Below, piece after piece: positions 25,727-34,557 of a stretch of DNA of 64,000 bases. The notes beneath the pieces are model-generated. The model made no database searches and had not been told where the DNA came from. It saw only the letters and a program-made list of their open reading frames with translations. Location of the stretch: assembly GCF_014650175.1 (NCBI RefSeq), contig NZ_BMUL01000017.1:1-64000 (forward strand). Direction: 5' to 3'. A program made the position numbers and the translations under genes. Every line of letters starts with the position of its first letter. Within the stretch, counting starts at the first letter, position 1. The stretch is from Streptomyces termitum (GTDB lineage: Bacteria > Actinomycetota > Actinomycetes > Streptomycetales > Streptomycetaceae).

Positions 25727-27205
25727 ATGGCGTCAAACGCACCGGTCGGAAAGCCGACCGAGATGAGCTCCCCACACCTGCCGAAGCACCTTCCGAAAGT
25801 GGCCGGAATCGATTCCACGGTTCCGGCTCCACCGCACACTAAGGCGCCTCTCAGCGGCGTCCCCGCCGCTCCGGCGCACGCCGACGCGGCCCACGCCGGG
25901 ACGGCCCCCGCCCCCGGCACCCTGATCACCGACCGGCTCGCCGGCCGGGTCTCCGACCTCACCACCCTCCACGAGCTCACCGAGCGGCTCATCAGGACCG
26001 CCACGCTCGACGAGGCCCTCCGCGAGCTGCTCGGCGCGGGCGCCGCCCTCGTCGGCGCCCGCCGCGGCCTGGTGATCCTCGAACCCGCCGACGGCCTCGG
26101 CCCCACCACCACCGTCGGCCTCGGCCTCGCCCACGCCGACCTCGGCACCATCGAGACCGTCCCGCGCGGCGCCACCGCCCACGGACGGCTCCTCGACGGG
26201 CTCCCCGACCCGGCCGACCCCACCCGCGTCCCCGAACCCGTCGCCGTCCACGACCTGAGCGCCGAGGAGAACGTCGACCCCCGCCAGCGCGAGGTCGCGG
26301 CCCGCCTCGGCTACGCCGCCAGCTACACCCTCCCCCTCGCCACCGAGGAGGCCGGCCGGCTCGGCGCCGGCGTCTGGCTCTACGACGAGCCCGCCGCGCC
26401 CACCGACCGCCAGTGCCACCTCATCGGCCTCTACGGCCGCTTCGCGACCGAGCACCTCGCCCGCCTCCTCCAGGTCGAGCGGGCCCGCGTCCAGGCCGCC
26501 ACCGTCGCCGAGGAGCTGCTCCCGAGCCGGCTCCCCCGCGTCCCCGGCGTCCGGCTCGCCGCCCGCCACCGCACCGGCCCCCGGGGCGGCGGCGACTGGT
26601 ACGACGCCCTGCCGCTCCCCGAGGGCGCCCTCGGGCTCGCCGTCGGCTCCGTCTCCGGCACCGGGCCGAGCGCGCTGGCCGCGATGGGCCGGCTGCGCGC
26701 CTCCCTGCGCGCGTACGCCGTCATGGAGGGCGAGGACCCCGTCGCCGTCCTCTCCGACCTGGAGCTGCTGCTCCGGCTCACCGAACCCGCCCGCTCGGCC
26801 ACCGCCCTCTTCGCCTTCGCCGAACCCGCCCGCCGCACGCTCGTGCTGGCCGGCGCCGGACACGCCCCGCCGCTCCTCGTCGGCGAGCACCGCACCTCGT
26901 ACGTGGAGACCTCGCTCTCCGCCCCGCTCGGGATGCTCTCCTGCTGGGAGGCGCCCAGCGTGGAGCTGTCACCCGCCCCGGGAGAAACGGTGCTGCTGTA
27001 CACGGACGGGCTGCTGCGGCGTACCGGCGAACCCACCGACCGGGCCTTCGCCCTGCTGCACGCCGCCGCCGCGAGCGCCCCGGCGGCGGACCGCGCCGAC
27101 CCCGGCGCGCTCGCCGACCACGTGCTGCGCGCCCTCTTCCCCGACGGGCTCGACCCCGCCGTCGAGGGCGAGGACGTGGTGCTGCTCGCGGCCCGCTTCG
27201 ACTGA
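25727..27205 (+). CDS. GAF - PP2C/SpoIIE phosphatase-like protein
   Basis: A 492-residue protein. After a flexible N-terminus (to about residue 65) comes a GAF domain (LHELTERLIRTATLDEALREL... HLARLLQVERARVQ), then a SpoIIE-type PP2C domain (GGDWYDALPLPEG... LAGAGHAPPLLVGE... EGEDVVLLAARFD). The metal-binding motif normally G-D-V-x-G-H-G reads GSVSGTG, so the Asp is Ser and the His is Thr, while the earlier GDWYD Asp is kept. Activity is therefore doubtful. Such proteins usually dephosphorylate anti-anti-sigma factors opposite RsbW kinases. Starts at 25709 and 25727 are both possible; 25727 has GGGGG upstream. Confidence 0.85.
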   Translation: MASNAPVGKPTEMSSPHLPKHLPKVAGIDSTVPAPPHTKAPLSGVPAAPAHADAAHAGTAPAPGTLITDRLAGRVSDLTTLHELTERLIRTATLDEALRELLGAGAALVGARRGLVILEPADGLGPTTTVGLGLAHADLGTIETVPRGATAHGRLLDGLPDPADPTRVPEPVAVHDLSAEENVDPRQREVAARLGYAASYTLPLATEEAGRLGAGVWLYDEPAAPTDRQCHLIGLYGRFATEHLARLLQVERARVQAATVAEELLPSRLPRVPGVRLAARHRTGPRGGGDWYDALPLPEGALGLAVGSVSGTGPSALAAMGRLRASLRAYAVMEGEDPVAVLSDLELLLRLTEPARSATALFAFAEPARRTLVLAGAGHAPPLLVGEHRTSYVETSLSAPLGMLSCWEAPSVELSPAPGETVLLYTDGLLRRTGEPTDRAFALLHAAAASAPAADRADPGALADHVLRALFPDGLDPAVEGEDVVLLAARFD

Positions 27206-27346
27206 CCCCGGAGGACGGCACCGGCGGCGCCCCGTTCGCCGGATATGAGCCATCACACCCGGTAACAGGTCTTCCGGCCCTGGGCCCCCTTCCGTACGAC
27301 CGTACGATGGAGGGGGTTCAGTGTCGTACCAAGAGGAGGCAGACCC

Positions 27347-28804
27347 GTGGCCGATGAGCTCACTCCGGAGACCCCGGACGAGGCCGAGGAGCCGATCAAG
27401 CAGCGGAAGAACGGGCTGTACCCGGGTGTTTCCGACGAACTCGCCGAGAGCATGAAGTCCGGCTGGGCCGACACGGAGCTGACCGGGCTCGCGCCGATCC
27501 CGCAGGCCGCCGAGACCGCCGCCCGCCGCGCCGCGCTCTCCGCCCGCTTCCCGGGCGAGCGCCTGGTGGTCCCCGCCGGCAAGCTGAAGACCCGGTCGAA
27601 CGACACCGAGTACGCCTTCCGCGCCTCCACCGAGTACGCGTACCTCACCGGCGACCAGACCCAGGACGGCGTCCTCGTCCTGGAGCCCGCCGGCGAGGGC
27701 CACGAGGCCACGATCTACCTGCTGCCGCGCTCCGACCGCGAGAACGGCGAGTTCTGGCTCGACGGCCAGGGCGAGCTGTGGGTCGGCCGCCGCCACTCCC
27801 TCACCGAGGCCGAGCAGCTCCTCGGCATCCCGGCGAAGGACGTCCGCGAACTGGCCGCCGCGCTCGCCGAGGCCACCGGCCCGGTCCGCGCAGTGCGCGG
27901 CCACGACGCCGGCATCGAGGCCGCCCTCACCGACAAGGTGACCGCCGAGCGCGACGAGGAGCTGCGGGTCTTCCTCTCCGAGGCCCGCCTCGTGAAGGAC
28001 GGCTTCGAGGTCGCCGAGCTGGAGAAGGCGTGCGCCGCCACCGCCCGCGGCTTCGAGGACGTCGTGAAGGTCCTCGACAAGGCCGAGGCCACCAGCGAGC
28101 GCTACATCGAGGGCACCTTCTTCCTGCGCGCCCGCGTCGAGGGCAACGACGTCGGCTACGGCACCATCGCCGCCGCCGGCCCGCACGCCTGCACCCTCCA
28201 CTGGGTCCGCAACGACGGCGCGGTCCGCTCCGGCGACCTGCTCCTCCTCGACGCCGGCGTCGAGACCACCGAGCTGTACACCGCCGACGTGACCCGCACC
28301 CTGCCGATCAACGGCCGGTACACGGAGATCCAGCGCAAGATCTACGACGCCGTGTACGAGGCGCAGGAGGCCGGCATCGCCGCGGTGAAGCCCGGCGCCG
28401 CCTACCGCGACTTCCACGACGCCGCGCAGCGCGTGCTCGCCGAGAAGCTCGTCGAGTGGGGTCTCGTCGAGGGCCCGGTCGAGCGCGTCCTGGAGCTCGG
28501 CCTCCAGCGCCGCTGGACCCTGCACGGCACCGGCCACATGCTCGGCATGGACGTCCACGACTGCGCCGCCGCGCGCACCGAGGCGTACGTCGACACCACG
28601 CTGGAGCCGGGCATGTGCCTGACCGTCGAGCCCGGCCTCTACTTCCAGGCCGACGACCTGACCGTGCCGGAGGAGTACCGCGGCATCGGCGTCCGGATCG
28701 AGGACGACATCCTCGTGACGGAGGACGGCAACCGGAACCTCTCGGACCAGCTGCCGCGCCGCTCGGACGAGGTCGAGGCGTGGATGGCGGCCCTCAAGGG
28801 CTGA
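27347..28804 (+). CDS. pepP: Xaa-Pro aminopeptidase (M24B)
   Basis: A 485-residue aminopeptidase P that removes N-terminal residues preceding proline. It has an N-terminal creatinase-like domain and a C-terminal pita-bread domain with all five dimetal ligands visible: Asp in LLLLDAGVET, Asp in YTADVTRTLP, His in LHGTGHMLGMDVHD, Glu in CLTVEPGLYF and Glu in GVRIEDDILVT. Length fits the family. GAGGAGG lies 7-8 nt before the GTG at 27347, and a TACGAT -10-like box at 27303. Monocistronic, with a strong terminator. Confidence 0.95.
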   Translation: MADELTPETPDEAEEPIKQRKNGLYPGVSDELAESMKSGWADTELTGLAPIPQAAETAARRAALSARFPGERLVVPAGKLKTRSNDTEYAFRASTEYAYLTGDQTQDGVLVLEPAGEGHEATIYLLPRSDRENGEFWLDGQGELWVGRRHSLTEAEQLLGIPAKDVRELAAALAEATGPVRAVRGHDAGIEAALTDKVTAERDEELRVFLSEARLVKDGFEVAELEKACAATARGFEDVVKVLDKAEATSERYIEGTFFLRARVEGNDVGYGTIAAAGPHACTLHWVRNDGAVRSGDLLLLDAGVETTELYTADVTRTLPINGRYTEIQRKIYDAVYEAQEAGIAAVKPGAAYRDFHDAAQRVLAEKLVEWGLVEGPVERVLELGLQRRWTLHGTGHMLGMDVHDCAAARTEAYVDTTLEPGMCLTVEPGLYFQADDLTVPEEYRGIGVRIEDDILVTEDGNRNLSDQLPRRSDEVEAWMAALKG

Positions 28805-28820
28805 CCCCCGCCAGGCTTGA

Positions 28821-28850
28821 GGGGCCCCGCCGGAATCCGGCGGGGCCCCT
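28821..28850 (+). terminator. terminator of pepP
   Basis: GGGGCCCCGCCGGA pairs perfectly with TCCGGCGGGGCCCC (28821-28834 / 28836-28849), followed by TT. It also faces the convergent gene ending at 28933. Confidence 0.8.
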
Positions 28851-28932
28851 TCCCGTGCGCCCGCCCGGTCCTCGGAGGCCCCGGTCCTCGCGTCGCCGGA
28901 CCCCGGGCCGCCGGTCGCCGGTTCCCGGGGCG

Positions 28933-29373
28933 TCAGGCCATCAGCAGGGTCGGGGAGTCCTTCCACTTCAGGAGCTTGTCGAAGCTGACCACCGCGCCGC
29001 CCCGGCCCGACCGGCCGAAGTGCACGTGGTCGGAGAGCTCCTCGATCAGCCGCAGCCCCCGCCCGCTCTCCGCGTCCGCGCGGGCCACCGGCGCCGGTGC
29101 CCCCGGGAAGCCCGGACCCGCGTCGGCCACCTCGATGCGGCACGTCTCGCCGTCGAGGAAGGCCGTCACCCGGTACGCCTCCGACGCCCGCCCCGCACCC
29201 GCGCCGCCGCCGTGCTCCACCGCGTTGGCACACGCCTCGGTCAGGGCCACCGACAGCTCGTAGGACACGTCGGGATCGACCCCGGCCGTCTCCATGGTGC
29301 CGAGGAACAGGCGCCGGGCGAGCGGCACGCTCGCGGCCTCGCGCCGCAGATGGAGTGACCACCAGATGCTCAT
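28933..29373 (-). CDS. RsbW-like ATP-binding anti-sigma regulatory protein
   Basis: A 146-residue GHKL ATPase domain. N-box YELSVALTEACANAVEHGG, D-box EVADAGPGFPG, G-box AESGRGLRLIEELSDHVHFG, ending SFDKLLKWKDSPTLLMA. It starts MSIWWSLHLRREAASVPLARR, the usual first strand of single-domain Streptomyces RsbW homologues. It is convergent with pepP and divergent from the copper block. The SpoIIE-type gene is only two genes away, but no STAS anti-anti-sigma gene lies in the window. Confidence 0.87.
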   Translation of the reverse strand: MSIWWSLHLRREAASVPLARRLFLGTMETAGVDPDVSYELSVALTEACANAVEHGGGAGAGRASEAYRVTAFLDGETCRIEVADAGPGFPGAPAPVARADAESGRGLRLIEELSDHVHFGRSGRGGAVVSFDKLLKWKDSPTLLMA

Positions 29374-29470
29374 GCTCCAGCCTCCCGGCAGCGGCTCGAC
29401 ATACCCCTAGCTATTGCCGGTGGCGGCCCTCCGTAAGCGCTCCGGGGCGCCAAGAGCGCCCGTACGGCGG

Positions 29471-29497
29471 ATACACCGGGCCGGGGAGCCGGTGTAT
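29471..29497. promoter_or_regulatory. inverted repeat ATACACCGG-N9-CCGGTGTAT upstream of the copper block
   Basis: Perfect 9-bp arms with a 9-bp loop containing GGGGAG, a ribosome-binding-like sequence. It lies about 80 bp upstream of the first copper-block gene. It could be an operator or an RNA hairpin occluding a ribosome site. Confidence 0.5.
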
Positions 29498-29500
29498 GTC

Positions 29501-29581
29501 ATGGCGAACACCCCCAAGGACGACCTTGCGGACCTGCCGCACGGCGACGGCGGGCCTGGTGCGATGATGGGCCCGCCATGA
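29501..29581 (+). CDS. possible 26-codon leader ORF overlapping the first copper-block gene
   Basis: ATG at 29501 opens MANTPKDDLADLPHGDGGP..., and its TGA (29579-29581) overlaps the next gene's ATG as ATGA. A GTG at 29492 with GGGGAG 3 nt upstream is an alternative start. Too short to judge by codon bias. Confidence 0.3.
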   Translation: MANTPKDDLADLPHGDGGPGAMMGPP

Positions 29582-30351
29582 CTGCCCCCGCGCTCGCTCC
29601 ACGGCTGCTGAGGGCCGCGGTCTTCACCGCGGTCTGCGTCGTGCTGTCCGCGCTGGGACACTCCCTCGCCGCCGGTTCGGGCGTCCCCGCGTGGTCCCTC
29701 CTCGCCGGTTTCCTCGGCGTCTTCGGCACCACGCTCCTGCTCACCGGGCGGCAGCACTCCCTCGGCTTCGTCGTCACCGCCCTCGCCGGCGGGCAGCTCG
29801 GCCTGCACCTCCTCTTCGGCCTCGGCGGACACCGGTCCGCCCCCGGCACCGGCGCCGACGACGCGCTGATCCGGCTGGCCGCCAGGATCACCTGCGGGGA
29901 CGTCCCCGGCTCCTTCACCCCGGCCGACGCCGCCGGGATCGTCACCCGCGCCGGACTCGACCCGGAGACGGCGCGGGCGACCGCCGGAGTGCACCTGGCC
30001 GGCGGGGCGCACCTCATGCTGCCCGGCCTGCCGATGGTCCTCGGCCACCTGCTCGCCGCCCTGGTCGCCGGCTGGCTGCTGCGCCGGGGCGACCTCGCCC
30101 TGGTCCGGCTCGCCGAACTCTCCGGGCAGGGCACCGCCGACCTCGCCGAGACCCCGCCGGTCCGCGCCCTGCGCGCCGCGCTCCGCCTCGCCCGGGCCCT
30201 GCTCGCCGGCATCCCGGCGCCCGCCCCGGCCGGTCCGCGCGGCCCGCTCCGCACCGCCTTCGACTCCTCGCCGCCGCCGGTGGCCGAGGCACTCCAGCAC
30301 ACGGTGATCCGCCGCGGCCCGCCGGCCGCCGCCTGCGTCCTCGCAGCCTGA
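29578..30351 (+). CDS. uncharacterised integral membrane protein of the copper block
   Basis: A 257-residue protein with about five hydrophobic segments (LLRAAVFTAVCVVLSALGHSL, WSLLAGFLGVFGTTLLLTG, LGFVVTALAGGQLGLHLLFGL, GGAHLMLPGLPMVLGHLLAALVAGWLL). Several His lie within or near membrane helices (GHS, RQHS, LHLL, GGH, GAHLML, LGHLL), which would suit metal binding. No known family motif. It precedes ycnI, sco, ecuC and copCD on the same strand, so a role in copper or cytochrome maturation is likely but inferred. Confidence 0.75.
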   Translation: MTAPALAPRLLRAAVFTAVCVVLSALGHSLAAGSGVPAWSLLAGFLGVFGTTLLLTGRQHSLGFVVTALAGGQLGLHLLFGLGGHRSAPGTGADDALIRLAARITCGDVPGSFTPADAAGIVTRAGLDPETARATAGVHLAGGAHLMLPGLPMVLGHLLAALVAGWLLRRGDLALVRLAELSGQGTADLAETPPVRALRAALRLARALLAGIPAPAPAGPRGPLRTAFDSSPPPVAEALQHTVIRRGPPAAACVLAA

Positions 30352-30497
30352 CGCGGTCCGCTCCACAGGGGAGCGGGGCCGCGCCCGTCCGTACGCGTCC
30401 GCCCGGGGTCCGCCCCGCCGGCCGCCGCGCCCGGACCGGACCGCCTTCCTCTTCCGGACCCGTCACGGGTCCCCCACCGAGCTGGAGTCTCCTCACC

Positions 30498-31223
30498 GTG
30501 AACGTCTCCCGTGTCCTGATCGCCGCCGGCACCGCCGCCACCTCCGTCGTGCTGCTCTCCGGCACCGCCTTCGCCCACGTGGGCGTGCAGCCGGAGGGCC
30601 AGGCCGCCAAGGGCGGCTACGCCACCGTGAACGTCAAGGTCCCCAACGAGCGCGACAACGCCTCCACCGTGAAGGTCGAGGTCAACTTCCCGGCCGACCA
30701 CCCGCTCGCCTCCGTCATGCCGCAGCCGGTCCCCGGCTGGAAGGCCGAGGTGACCCGCACCAAGCTCGACAAGCCGCTGGACATGCACGGCAAGCAGATC
30801 ACCGAGGTCGTCTCCAAGGTCACCTGGACCGCGAACGGCTCGAAGATCGGCCCCAACGAGTTCCAGCAGTTCCCCCTCTCCCTCGGCCGGCTGCCCGAGA
30901 ACACCGACGAGCTCGTCCTCAAGGCGATCCAGACGTACGACAACAAGGAGGTCGTGCGCTGGATCGAGGAGCCGAAGGGCGGCGAGGAGCCGCAGAACCC
31001 GGCCCCCGTCCTGAAGCTCTCCGCCCCCGCTGGTGACCACGGCGCCCCGGCGGCCGCGGACGCCAAGGACGGCGCGAAGGCCGGTGAGAAGGAGGGCCAC
31101 GCCGAGGCCGCCGCGGAGTCCGGCACCGACACCACCGCCCGCGTCCTCGGCGCGCTCGGCATCCTCGTCGGCATCGCCGGCGTCGCCTTCGGCGTCCTCG
31201 CCGGCCGCCGCCGCTCCGCCTGA
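30498..31223 (+). CDS. ycnI: YcnI-family copper-binding protein
   Basis: A 241-residue exported protein: signal peptide ending GTAFA, then a mature N-terminus HVGVQPEGQAAKGGYATVNVKVPNE. In this family (YcnI/DUF1775) the N-terminal His, a Glu and a Trp (here possibly PGWKAEV) bind copper. A Pro/Ala/Glu linker and a C-terminal helix with Arg tail (ILVGIAGVAFGVLAGRRRSA) anchor it in the membrane. GGAG precedes the GTG at 30498 by about 10 nt. It follows the membrane protein and precedes sco with a 173-bp gap. Confidence 0.9.
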   Translation: MNVSRVLIAAGTAATSVVLLSGTAFAHVGVQPEGQAAKGGYATVNVKVPNERDNASTVKVEVNFPADHPLASVMPQPVPGWKAEVTRTKLDKPLDMHGKQITEVVSKVTWTANGSKIGPNEFQQFPLSLGRLPENTDELVLKAIQTYDNKEVVRWIEEPKGGEEPQNPAPVLKLSAPAGDHGAPAAADAKDGAKAGEKEGHAEAAAESGTDTTARVLGALGILVGIAGVAFGVLAGRRRSA

Positions 31224-31396
31224 CATCCCCCGTCCCCACCGGCGCGTCGGCCCGTCCGGCGCGCCGGTGGGCCGGTACACCCCGTCAGTACCGGCGCGTC
31301 CCGGCGCCCGGTACCGACGGGCGCCCCGCGCGCCCCTCGCCCCCCGCACGTCCCGTACCCCCCGTACTTCCCGTACTTCCGAAAGACAGTCATCGC

Positions 31397-32131
31397 ATGT
31401 CCACTGAGAAGACGCCCTCCTCCCCCCGCGACGGGGAGGCCCCCGCCGGCCGCTCGGCGCGGCGCACCCCGCTGATCGTCGCCGCGGTCGCGCTCGTCGC
31501 CGCCCTCGGCATCACCGCCGCCGCGGTCGGCCTCGGCGACGACGGCAAGGACCCCGCCGCCGCAGGCATCGCCCAGGTCGAGGGCGTCATCGAGAAGACC
31601 GGTGCCGCCACCGTCCTCGACCAGCCGTTCACCAAGCCCGACCTCGTCCTCACCGACACCAAGGGCGAGGAGTACGACCTGCGCGAGCGCACCAAGGGCA
31701 GGCCGACCCTGATCTACTTCGGCTACACCCACTGCCCCGACGTGTGCCCGACGACGATGAGCAACATCGCCATCGCCAAGAGGAAGCTCCCCCAGGCCGA
31801 CCAGGACAAGCTCCAGGTCGTCTTCGTCACCACCGACCCCGAGCGGGACACCTCCGCGGAGCTGGCCAAGTGGCTGCCCGCCGCCGGCGACGCCTCCTTC
31901 GTCGGCCTCACCGGCGACTTCCCCGCGATCCAGGCCGCCGCCAAGTCCATCGGCATCGGCATCGACCCGGCGAAGAAGGAAGCGAACGGCGACGTCATCT
32001 CCATGCACGGCGCCCAGGTCGTCGCCTTCTCCCCCACCACCGACCAGGGCTACGTCCTGTACGGGGAGGACACCACCCCCGAGGACTACGCCAAGGACCT
32101 GCCGAAGCTCATCAAGGGGGAGAACCCGTGA
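31397..32131 (+). CDS. sco: Sco/SenC copper chaperone
   Basis: A 244-residue protein with an N-terminal membrane anchor (LIVAAVALVAALGITAAAVGL) and a thioredoxin-fold Sco domain. The copper-binding Cys pair is Cys 113 and Cys 117 in THCPDVCPTT, and the distal His is in SMHGAQVVAF. In Streptomyces lividans Sco delivers copper for cytochrome c oxidase and morphogenesis, working with ECuC and DtpA encoded in the same cluster, as here. Its TGA overlaps the ecuC GTG by 4 bp. Confidence 0.93.
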   Translation: MSTEKTPSSPRDGEAPAGRSARRTPLIVAAVALVAALGITAAAVGLGDDGKDPAAAGIAQVEGVIEKTGAATVLDQPFTKPDLVLTDTKGEEYDLRERTKGRPTLIYFGYTHCPDVCPTTMSNIAIAKRKLPQADQDKLQVVFVTTDPERDTSAELAKWLPAAGDASFVGLTGDFPAIQAAAKSIGIGIDPAKKEANGDVISMHGAQVVAFSPTTDQGYVLYGEDTTPEDYAKDLPKLIKGENP

Positions 32132-32580
32132 CCCGCCGCACCACCGTCCTCTCCTCCGCCGTGGCCCTCGCCGCCGCGCTCGCCCTCACCGGCTGCTCGT
32201 CCGGCGGCGGGGAGCCGGAGCTGAAGGTCAGCGGCGCCTACATGCCCCAGCCGGTCATGGACATCGCCGGCGGCTTCCTCACCATCAAGAACACCGGCGG
32301 CTCCGCCGACCGGCTCACCTCCGTCACCAGCACCGTCTCGGACGACGTCACGATGCACGAGACGAAGGGGCAGACGATGCGGCGGGTCGAGTCCTTCGAC
32401 ATCCCCGCAGGCGGCGAGCTGGAGCTGGCCCGCGGCGGCAACCACCTCATGTTCATGGAACTGAAGAAGAAGCCGAAGCAGGGCGAGAAGGTCAGCATCG
32501 AGCTGCACTTCGAGAAGACCGGGCCGATCGAGGTGGACGTCCCCGTCGAGGTCCCCAACTACAACCCCCAGCAGCGCTGA
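32128..32580 (+). CDS. ecuC: PCu(A)C-type extracytoplasmic copper chaperone ECuC
   Basis: A 150-residue lipoprotein: lipobox LALTGCSS, then a DUF461/PCuAC domain with the Cu(I) ligands HETKGQTM and GGNHLMFMEL (His-x-Met). The GTG start overlaps the sco stop (GTGA, 32128-32131), indicating coupling. The ECuC name follows the Streptomyces lividans orthologue, which passes copper to Sco. Confidence 0.92.
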   Translation: MTRRTTVLSSAVALAAALALTGCSSGGGEPELKVSGAYMPQPVMDIAGGFLTIKNTGGSADRLTSVTSTVSDDVTMHETKGQTMRRVESFDIPAGGELELARGGNHLMFMELKKKPKQGEKVSIELHFEKTGPIEVDVPVEVPNYNPQQR

Positions 32581-32601
32581 CCCCGCCGACGGAGTGAGAC
32601 A

Positions 32602-34551
32602 GTGACGACACGCACCGCCCCGCGCCCGGGAACCGCCCCGCGCCTCGGCACCACCCTGGCCCGGCTGCTGGTCCTCGTGGCCGCGCTCGCGGGCACGCTC
32701 CTCGCCGGAGCCTCCCCCGCCTCGGCGCACGCCACGCTGACCGCGAGCACCCCGGCGGACGGGACGGTGGTCGCCCTCGCTCCGAAGCAGGTCAGCCTGA
32801 GCTTCTCGGAACAGGTCGCGCTCGGCGCCGACTCCATACGGGTCCTCGACCCGTCGGGCCGGCGCGCCGACGACGGGAAGATCTCCGACCTGACCGGCGG
32901 CGGCCCCGCCACCTACGGCGTGGGCATGAAGGCCGGACTGCCCGACGGCACGTACACCGTCGCCTGGCAGGGCGTCTCCGCCGACAGCCACCCCATCGCC
33001 GGGGCCTTCACCTTCTCGATCGGCGCTCCCTCCGCCACCTCCGCCGTACTGCCCGACCAGGCGGCCGGCGGCGGTGCCGTCGGCGTGCTGTACGGGATCG
33101 CGCGCTACCTGTCGTACGCGGGCTTCGCCGTCCTCGTCGGCGGCGGCGCCTTCGTCCTGCTGTGCTGGCCGCGCGGCGCGGACGTGCGGCCGGTGCAGCG
33201 GACCGTGGTCCGGGGCTGGCTGGTCCTCACCGGCGCCACCCTGGTCCTGCTGCTGCTCCGCGCCCCGTACACCGGCTCGGGGAAGCTCGCCGACGCCTTC
33301 GACCTGGCCGGTCTCCAGGCCGTCCTCCAGACCAAGACCGGCGCCGCGCTGACCTCCCGGCTGCTGCTGCTCGGCGCGGCCGCGCTGTTCGTCGCCGTCC
33401 TCTTCGGCGCGTACGCCCGGCGCACCGACCCGAAGGAGCGCAAGGACCTCGCCTTCGGCCTGGGCCTGGGCGGCACCGTGGTCGCCGCGGGCATCGCCGG
33501 CACCTGGGCGCTGGCCGAGCACGCCTCCGCCGGTCTCCAGCCGGGCATCGCCATGCCCGTCGACATCCTGCACCTGCTCGCCGTCGCCGCCTGGCTCGGC
33601 GGGCTCACCGTCCTGCTGGTCGCCCTCCACCGGACGCCGTCGGTGGACCGCTCGGCGGTCGAGCGCTTCTCCCGGGTCGCCTTCGTGTCGGTGGTCGTCC
33701 TGGTGCTCACCGGCCTCTACCAGTCCTGGCGCCAGGTCGGCTCCTGGTCCGCGCTCACCGGCACCCGGTACGGGCAGCTGCTCCTGGTGAAGATCGGCCT
33801 GATGGCGCTGCTCGTCGCCCTCGCCTGGATCTCCCGCCGCTGGACCGGGCGGCTCGCCGGGCGGACGGCGGCCCCGGAGGCGGAGGCCCAGCCGGAGCCC
33901 ACCGAAGAGGAGCTTGAGGAGCAGGAGGACGAGGCGGCCCTCGACGAGGCGATCGAGGAGGAGCGGGATCCCGAGCGGGCCGCCCAGCTCGCCCGGCAGC
34001 GCGCGGCCATCGCCACGGCCCGCCGCAAGCGGACCCGGGACGCGGACCTCGAACGCTCCGGCCTGCGCCGCTCGGTGCTGGCCGAGGCCGCGGTGGCCGT
34101 GGTGCTGCTCGCGGTGACCACCGTCCTCACCGCCACCGAGCCCGGCCGCACCGTGGAGGAGACCGGGCAGGGCGGCGGGGTCGCCACCGGCGTGGACGCC
34201 ATCCCCGCCGCCCCCGGCGAGATCCGGCTGCCCTTCGACACCGGAGGCGCGAACGGCAAGGGGACCGTCCGGCTGACCCTCGACCCGGGCAGCACCGGGG
34301 CCAACACGCTCCACCTCTTCGCGGACCGGCCCGACGGCAAGCCGCTGGACGCCCCCGAGGTCAAGGTGAACCTCACGCTGAAGGAGAAGGGGATCGGCCC
34401 GCTGCCCGTCGCCCCGGAGCGGCTGCTGCCCGGACACTGGAGCGTGGGCGGCGTCCAGATCCCGCTGCCCGGCGAGTGGCTCGTCCAGGTGACGATCCGC
34501 ACCTCCGAGATCGACCAGACCACCGTCGAACAGACCATCAAGATCGGCTGA
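32602..34551 (+). CDS. CopC-CopD fusion copper-transport protein
   Basis: A 649-residue protein. The signal peptide ends ASPASA and the mature protein begins HATLTASTPADG, the Cu(II)-binding N-terminal His of CopC, with the second His in SADSHPIAGAF. Residues about 150-420 are a CopD membrane domain with eight helices. An acidic then Arg-rich cytoplasmic loop follows (TEEELEEQEDEAALDEAIEEE), then another helix and an external beta-rich domain (GEIRLPFDTGGANGKGTVRL... VQVTIRTSEID). Such fusions import or buffer copper at the membrane. It starts 21 bp after ecuC and ends 6 bp before dtpA. Confidence 0.92.
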   Translation: MTTRTAPRPGTAPRLGTTLARLLVLVAALAGTLLAGASPASAHATLTASTPADGTVVALAPKQVSLSFSEQVALGADSIRVLDPSGRRADDGKISDLTGGGPATYGVGMKAGLPDGTYTVAWQGVSADSHPIAGAFTFSIGAPSATSAVLPDQAAGGGAVGVLYGIARYLSYAGFAVLVGGGAFVLLCWPRGADVRPVQRTVVRGWLVLTGATLVLLLLRAPYTGSGKLADAFDLAGLQAVLQTKTGAALTSRLLLLGAAALFVAVLFGAYARRTDPKERKDLAFGLGLGGTVVAAGIAGTWALAEHASAGLQPGIAMPVDILHLLAVAAWLGGLTVLLVALHRTPSVDRSAVERFSRVAFVSVVVLVLTGLYQSWRQVGSWSALTGTRYGQLLLVKIGLMALLVALAWISRRWTGRLAGRTAAPEAEAQPEPTEEELEEQEDEAALDEAIEEERDPERAAQLARQRAAIATARRKRTRDADLERSGLRRSVLAEAAVAVVLLAVTTVLTATEPGRTVEETGQGGGVATGVDAIPAAPGEIRLPFDTGGANGKGTVRLTLDPGSTGANTLHLFADRPDGKPLDAPEVKVNLTLKEKGIGPLPVAPERLLPGHWSVGGVQIPLPGEWLVQVTIRTSEIDQTTVEQTIKIG

Positions 34552-34557
34552 GCCCCC

